A stretch of DNA of 64,000 nt from Zonotrichia leucophrys gambelii (lineage: Eukaryota > Chordata > Aves > Passeriformes > Passerellidae): the NCBI RefSeq assembly GCF_028769735.1, contig NC_088188.1:6310917-6374916 (forward strand), read 5' to 3'. This document shows, piece by piece, positions 60,303 to 64,000 of the stretch. Position numbers and translations under genes: made by a program. The stretch's first letter is position 1; every line of letters begins with the position of its first letter. The notes under the pieces are model-generated. The model made no database searches and was not told where the DNA came from. It was given only the letters and a program-made list of their open reading frames with translations.

Positions 60303-61085
60303 GTGACACTGTGAGGGGACACTGCTCTGTGAGGGGACACTGCTCTGTGAGGGGACATTGCTCTGTGAGGGGACGCTGCTCTGTGAGGGGACACTGCTGT
60401 GTGAGGGGACATTGCTCTGTGAGGGGACACTGCTCTGTGAGGGGACATTGCTCTGTGAGGGGACATTGCTCTGTGAGGGGACGCTGCTCTGTGAGGGGAC
60501 GCTGCGCTGTGAGGGGACACTGCGCTGTGAGGGGACGCTGCTCTGTGGGATGGCGTTTTTGGGTGACATTGTTCTGTGAGGTGACACTGCTCTGTGAGGT
60601 GATGTTTTTGGGCGACATGGCTCTGTGTGGTGACACTGCTCTGTTGGGTGACACCTCTCTTGGGTGACTCTGCCCTCTTGGGTGACACTGCTCTGTGAGG
60701 TGACCCTGCTCTGTGGGATGTCACTGATCTGTGGGATGACACTTTTGGGTGACACTGCTCTGTGAGGTGACCCTCCTCTGTGGGGTTTCACTGCTCTTGG
60801 GTGACATTATGAGGTGACATTGCTCTGTGAGGTGACACTTCTCTGCATGGTGACGCTGCTCTGTTGGGTGACACCTCTCTTGGGTGTCCCTGCTCTGTGA
60901 GGTGACACTGTGGGCTGTCCTTGCTCTGTGGGGTGACACTGTGGAGTGTCCCTGCTCTGTGAGGTGACATTATGGGGTGTCCCTGCTCTGTGGGCTGTCC
61001 CTGCCCTGTGAGGTGACACTGTGGGGTGTCCCTGCTCTATGAGGTGACACTGGGGGCTGTCTCTGCTCTGTCCCTGCTCTCCAGT
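60303..61085. repeat. 18-bp minisatellite, about 40 units, degenerating rightward
   Basis: Units of GACACTGCTCTGTGAGGG and GACATTGCTCTGTGAGGG are regular at 60303-60545, then more variable (GGTGACACT, GGGTGTCCCTGCTCTGTG) to about 61085. The period of 18 keeps frames open on both strands (CSVRGHCSVRGH-like on +, QSSVPSQSNVPS-like on minus, up to 303 codons), and these are artefacts. Confidence 0.92.
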
Positions 61086-62537
61086 GTCCCTTTGTCCCAC
61101 AGCCCGAGGTGGAGCCTTGTGGCTGTGGGAGTGCCCAGCGCTCACCCAGGATAAAATTCCTTCTCCTTGCTGTTTGTATCCAGAGTTTTGGGCTCTGTCC
61201 CCACGGAGGGGCTGGTCTGGGGTCCCTGTGGGTCCCTTGCTGCCCACACCATTCCCTGGATCAGAGCTGTCAGCCACAGCTCCTGACTCTGATCCTTCTG
61301 CTGGCCAGGGTTTGTGGATGGAGCCCTCCCAGGAGCCCAGAATTCCCTTTTGCCATGCAAACCCCTGGCCTGGAGCTCGGTGTGGAGCCGAGGGAATTGG
61401 GGATTTGGGGATTTGGGGATTTGGGGAGCTGTGAGAGCCCAGAACAGCACAGGAGGTCACTCTGGGGTCCTGCTGCCATAGGGACAATTTTAGCTTTCCC
61501 TCCAGGTTTGCTTCAAAATTCCTGAGCTGAATCCAAGGAGCAACCCAAAATGTTTGGGGATATTTATTTATTTATTTTTTCAACATGCTGTTTAGGGTTG
61601 TGTTTCCCACAGAGCATTCCCAGCAGGCACAATCATTTTATAAACACATTAAAGTTAATTTTGATGCCACATTTCAGGGCCAGGCTGTGCAACCTGCCCT
61701 TCCTACCCTCCAAAATCCAGCACTGTGCAGGAGGAGCAGGCTGGAATTTGGGCAGCCCAGGGATGATGTTGTAACAGGGATTTTGGGAGTTTCTGCCATG
61801 AAAAGTGCAAACCTTGGCAAAACTGGGAAAGCTCTTGGAACAAGAAGAGAGCACAATAATTAATCCCCACTGGTGCTTTCTTAACAGCAAAGACTTAGGA
61901 ATTTTTAATGAATTTATTGGTAAGCTCAAAAGGAGCTTTAAAGTTCCATATTTTGAAATTTATGTATTTTAAAAATCCTCTTTACCCTGGGAGTCTCTGA
62001 GGAGGGAAATCTTTCCAAGCTGTGGGGAGCAGAGGCTTTAAACTGTGCTGTTTATAAACTTTTTAATAAACCTTTGTGACCACAGAGCTGGGGCAATCCC
62101 AGCAGTGCCCACACTGGGTTTGTGTAAAATTCAGTTAAAAAAAAAAAATAAGGATGAACCCAAAGGAGGAATTTCCTGGCTCTAAATTTTGGAGAATTTG
62201 GCAACTCCAATTCTGGTCACTCCATTTGGGTGAATTGCAGAATTTTGATTGCTCTTCAATTTCAGTCAATCCACAGCCAATTATTTATTTATTTATTTAT
62301 TTATTCCTTTATTTTTAAATCCTCCCATGACTTTGGATGTTCTCAGCCACAGCAGTGCCCTGTCCACTTGGGACCTCCACAAAGTCCTTGATCTCAGGGA
62401 TATCCCATGGCTCCAGGTTAATTTGAGCTCCTTTTATCCCCTAAGAATTCAGTCTTTCAGCATCAGCAGGTGTCCTCAGATCCTGCATTAAGAGGGGTGA
62501 AAAAAGAGCATTTCATTCTCATTTCTGTTTTATTCAT
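61086..62537 (+). other. LRRC75A: Intron 3 unique sequence
   Basis: Unique noncoding DNA. It includes a GGGATTTG run near 61398-61422, TTTA repeats at about 61562-61578 and 62281-62306, and A runs near 62137. No exon recognised. Confidence 0.5.
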
Positions 62538-62880
62538 CCTATTATATGGATATATTTTATAATATATAAATAAAATCTAAAATAATAATATGTAATTATA
62601 GAAAATATAAATTAATATAATATAATATAATATAATATAATATAATATAATATAATATAATATAATATATAAAATAACAACATATAATTATAATATAAAT
62701 ATGCAAATTAACATAATAAATAACAACAAATCAATACAATAAAAATAATAAAAATATAAAATAAGTATATAATTATAATATAAACATATAAACTAATATA
62801 ATAAAAATAAATCTATGCAATATAAATAATATAAAATATAAAATAATAAATAAGTATAATATAAAATAGTATGGGCTATT
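62538..62880. repeat. AT-rich tract with (TATAA)n
   Basis: An almost pure A/T stretch. The core at about 62613-62668 is a TATAA pentanucleotide repeat, and the flanks are degenerate ATAAAATAATA sequence. Confidence 0.95.
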
Positions 62881-64000
62881 CAATATACAATATGTTCTTA
62901 TCAAGTCACATTCCCTCTTTCTGCTAAATAATTATGTAATAATTATTTATTATTCAAGACAAATAATCAAGAAAAATGTATTTATTTGTCTTGATTCCTC
63001 CTCTGAGGGTGGGGATTCTCAGCCCTTTATTCACAATTCTCACTGATTTTACAGCATTTGTTTTTATTCCATCCTTTCCCAGTCTCTACTCCAGTGTTTG
63101 ACTGCCATCATTTGGAACAGGGATTTTGAAAAAAGATTTATTGCTGGTCCTTGCTGCCACCATTATTTCAGACAAATCTTTTATCTCAGGATTTTATCTT
63201 TCTTTTGTTGCGTTGGATTTTTTTGGGTGACTCATTACACCCAATAATGTTTCACTGCCATTTTCATCAATACTTTTCTCACCAGGTGTCTCTCTAAATT
63301 CCCTGCTGGAATTCCTCACTCTCTGGGGCTGCCTCTTCCTTTTCCCTGAGCTGTTCCTTTGCAGGGAATTGGGTTGAACATCCCAATTTTCCTTCAGAAC
63401 ACGACACAAGTCACGATTTGTGCAGCGCTTGAGAGCAGTGCCGTGAATTCAGAGCAGGAGGAAACCCCTTTCTTTTCATTCCCTTTGATCTGAACATCAA
63501 TATTTCTGTTGATGACAACATTTTCTGATCTGATTCCATGGCACAGAGCTTTTAGCTCAGCGTGAGTGGGGATAAATCAGCATCCTGCCAGTGTGGGAGC
63601 TTAGGGAAGGGCTCTATTCCCAATCCTGGTGTTATATTGGGCAAAACCCCAGCTGGGGGGAAGAAAAAAAAATCAGTGTTTTCCCTATGGAACAGCCTTG
63701 TAAAATGTGAGGATGAAACCAAGTGGGTGTAACTGATCCCCCACTAAAGCTCACAGGGATTTGTTTAATGGTTAAGATTTTCCTCCTGGGATTTGGGGCC
63801 AATTTTCTGGCAGGGCTGGGAGCTTTTCCAGCTGTTTGTTAACATAAATATCCCTCTCATTTCCATGTTCTGCCTCAGAAGTGCTTGGATGTGATCCTGT
63901 TTGGGGTTTGTTTGCTTGGTTCCCCATGACAGGAGGGCAGAGCCTCCCCCAGGAGCAGCCCCCCACTCTGCCCCGGGGGTTCAGGGGGTCTTTGTGCTCA
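62881..64000 (+). other. LRRC75A: Right end of window, inside intron 3
   Basis: Unique noncoding DNA with small ATTATTTATTATTC motifs near 62930-62990. No open frame resembles the LRR-coding last exon of LRRC75A, so the gene continues beyond the window. Confidence 0.5.

Noticed and set aside
60085..61487. Minus-strand ORFs of 189-303 codons rich in SQSSVPSQSNVP
   Set aside because: Products of the 18-bp array and its degenerate flank.
49426..64000. Search for LRRC75A exon 4 (LRR region)
   Set aside because: No frame in this interval resembles the LRR-coding sequence or continues the TG| split codon into it, so no exon was called.
1..64000. CRISPR array, operon, phage or bacterial defence system
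   Set aside because: The tandem arrays have no unique spacers, there are no cas-like or operon-like genes, and the gene structure is spliced. The repeats are minisatellites of a vertebrate genome.

Overview
This window looks like vertebrate nuclear DNA, most likely from a bird and probably a songbird. The evidence is one spliced gene with very long introns, a CpG-island promoter, 3' ends of CR1-type LINEs, LTRs of passerine-like endogenous retroviruses, and many GC-rich minisatellites. The species assignment is inference. No bacterial-type gene, operon, CRISPR array, rRNA or convincing tRNA was found.

Only one protein-coding gene can be supported: LRRC75A (leucine-rich repeat containing 75A, formerly FAM211A) on the + strand. 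Coding exon 1 (9521-9784) lies in a CpG island. Exon 2 is at 34330-34458 and exon 3 at 49313-49425. All three have canonical AG/GT borders and compatible phases, and together give 168 codons plus two bases. The last coding exon, which carries the leucine-rich repeats and the stop, is not seen, so the gene runs past the right edge. Intron 1 is 24,545 bp, intron 2 is 14,854 bp, and intron 3 exceeds 14.5 kb.

The left 8.8 kb is intergenic. It holds a pyrimidine-rich minisatellite (548-1390), a solo LTR with a 6-bp target duplication (2010-2618), a 15-bp minisatellite of about 82 units (4245-5472), and a cluster of LTR-like segments (about 5.5-7.9 kb). The CpG island follows. The introns are mostly unique noncoding DNA broken by tandem arrays with many different unit lengths (14, 18, 19, 21, 22, 32, 32-33, 45, 49, 50, 71 and 118 bp, GGAT and TATAA). 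They also hold three CR1 3' fragments and a second solo LTR (33581-33978) with a clean 6-bp duplication.

Most of the long open frames here are tandem-array artefacts: units of 15, 18 or 21 bp keep several frames open on both strands. I see no multi-gene system. The points most worth a second look are the density of unrelated minisatellites in one locus, the nested inverted repeat in the LTR-like segment near 5.6 kb, the overlapping upstream ORF and predicted myristoylation signal of LRRC75A, and a triple octamer cluster at 60 kb.
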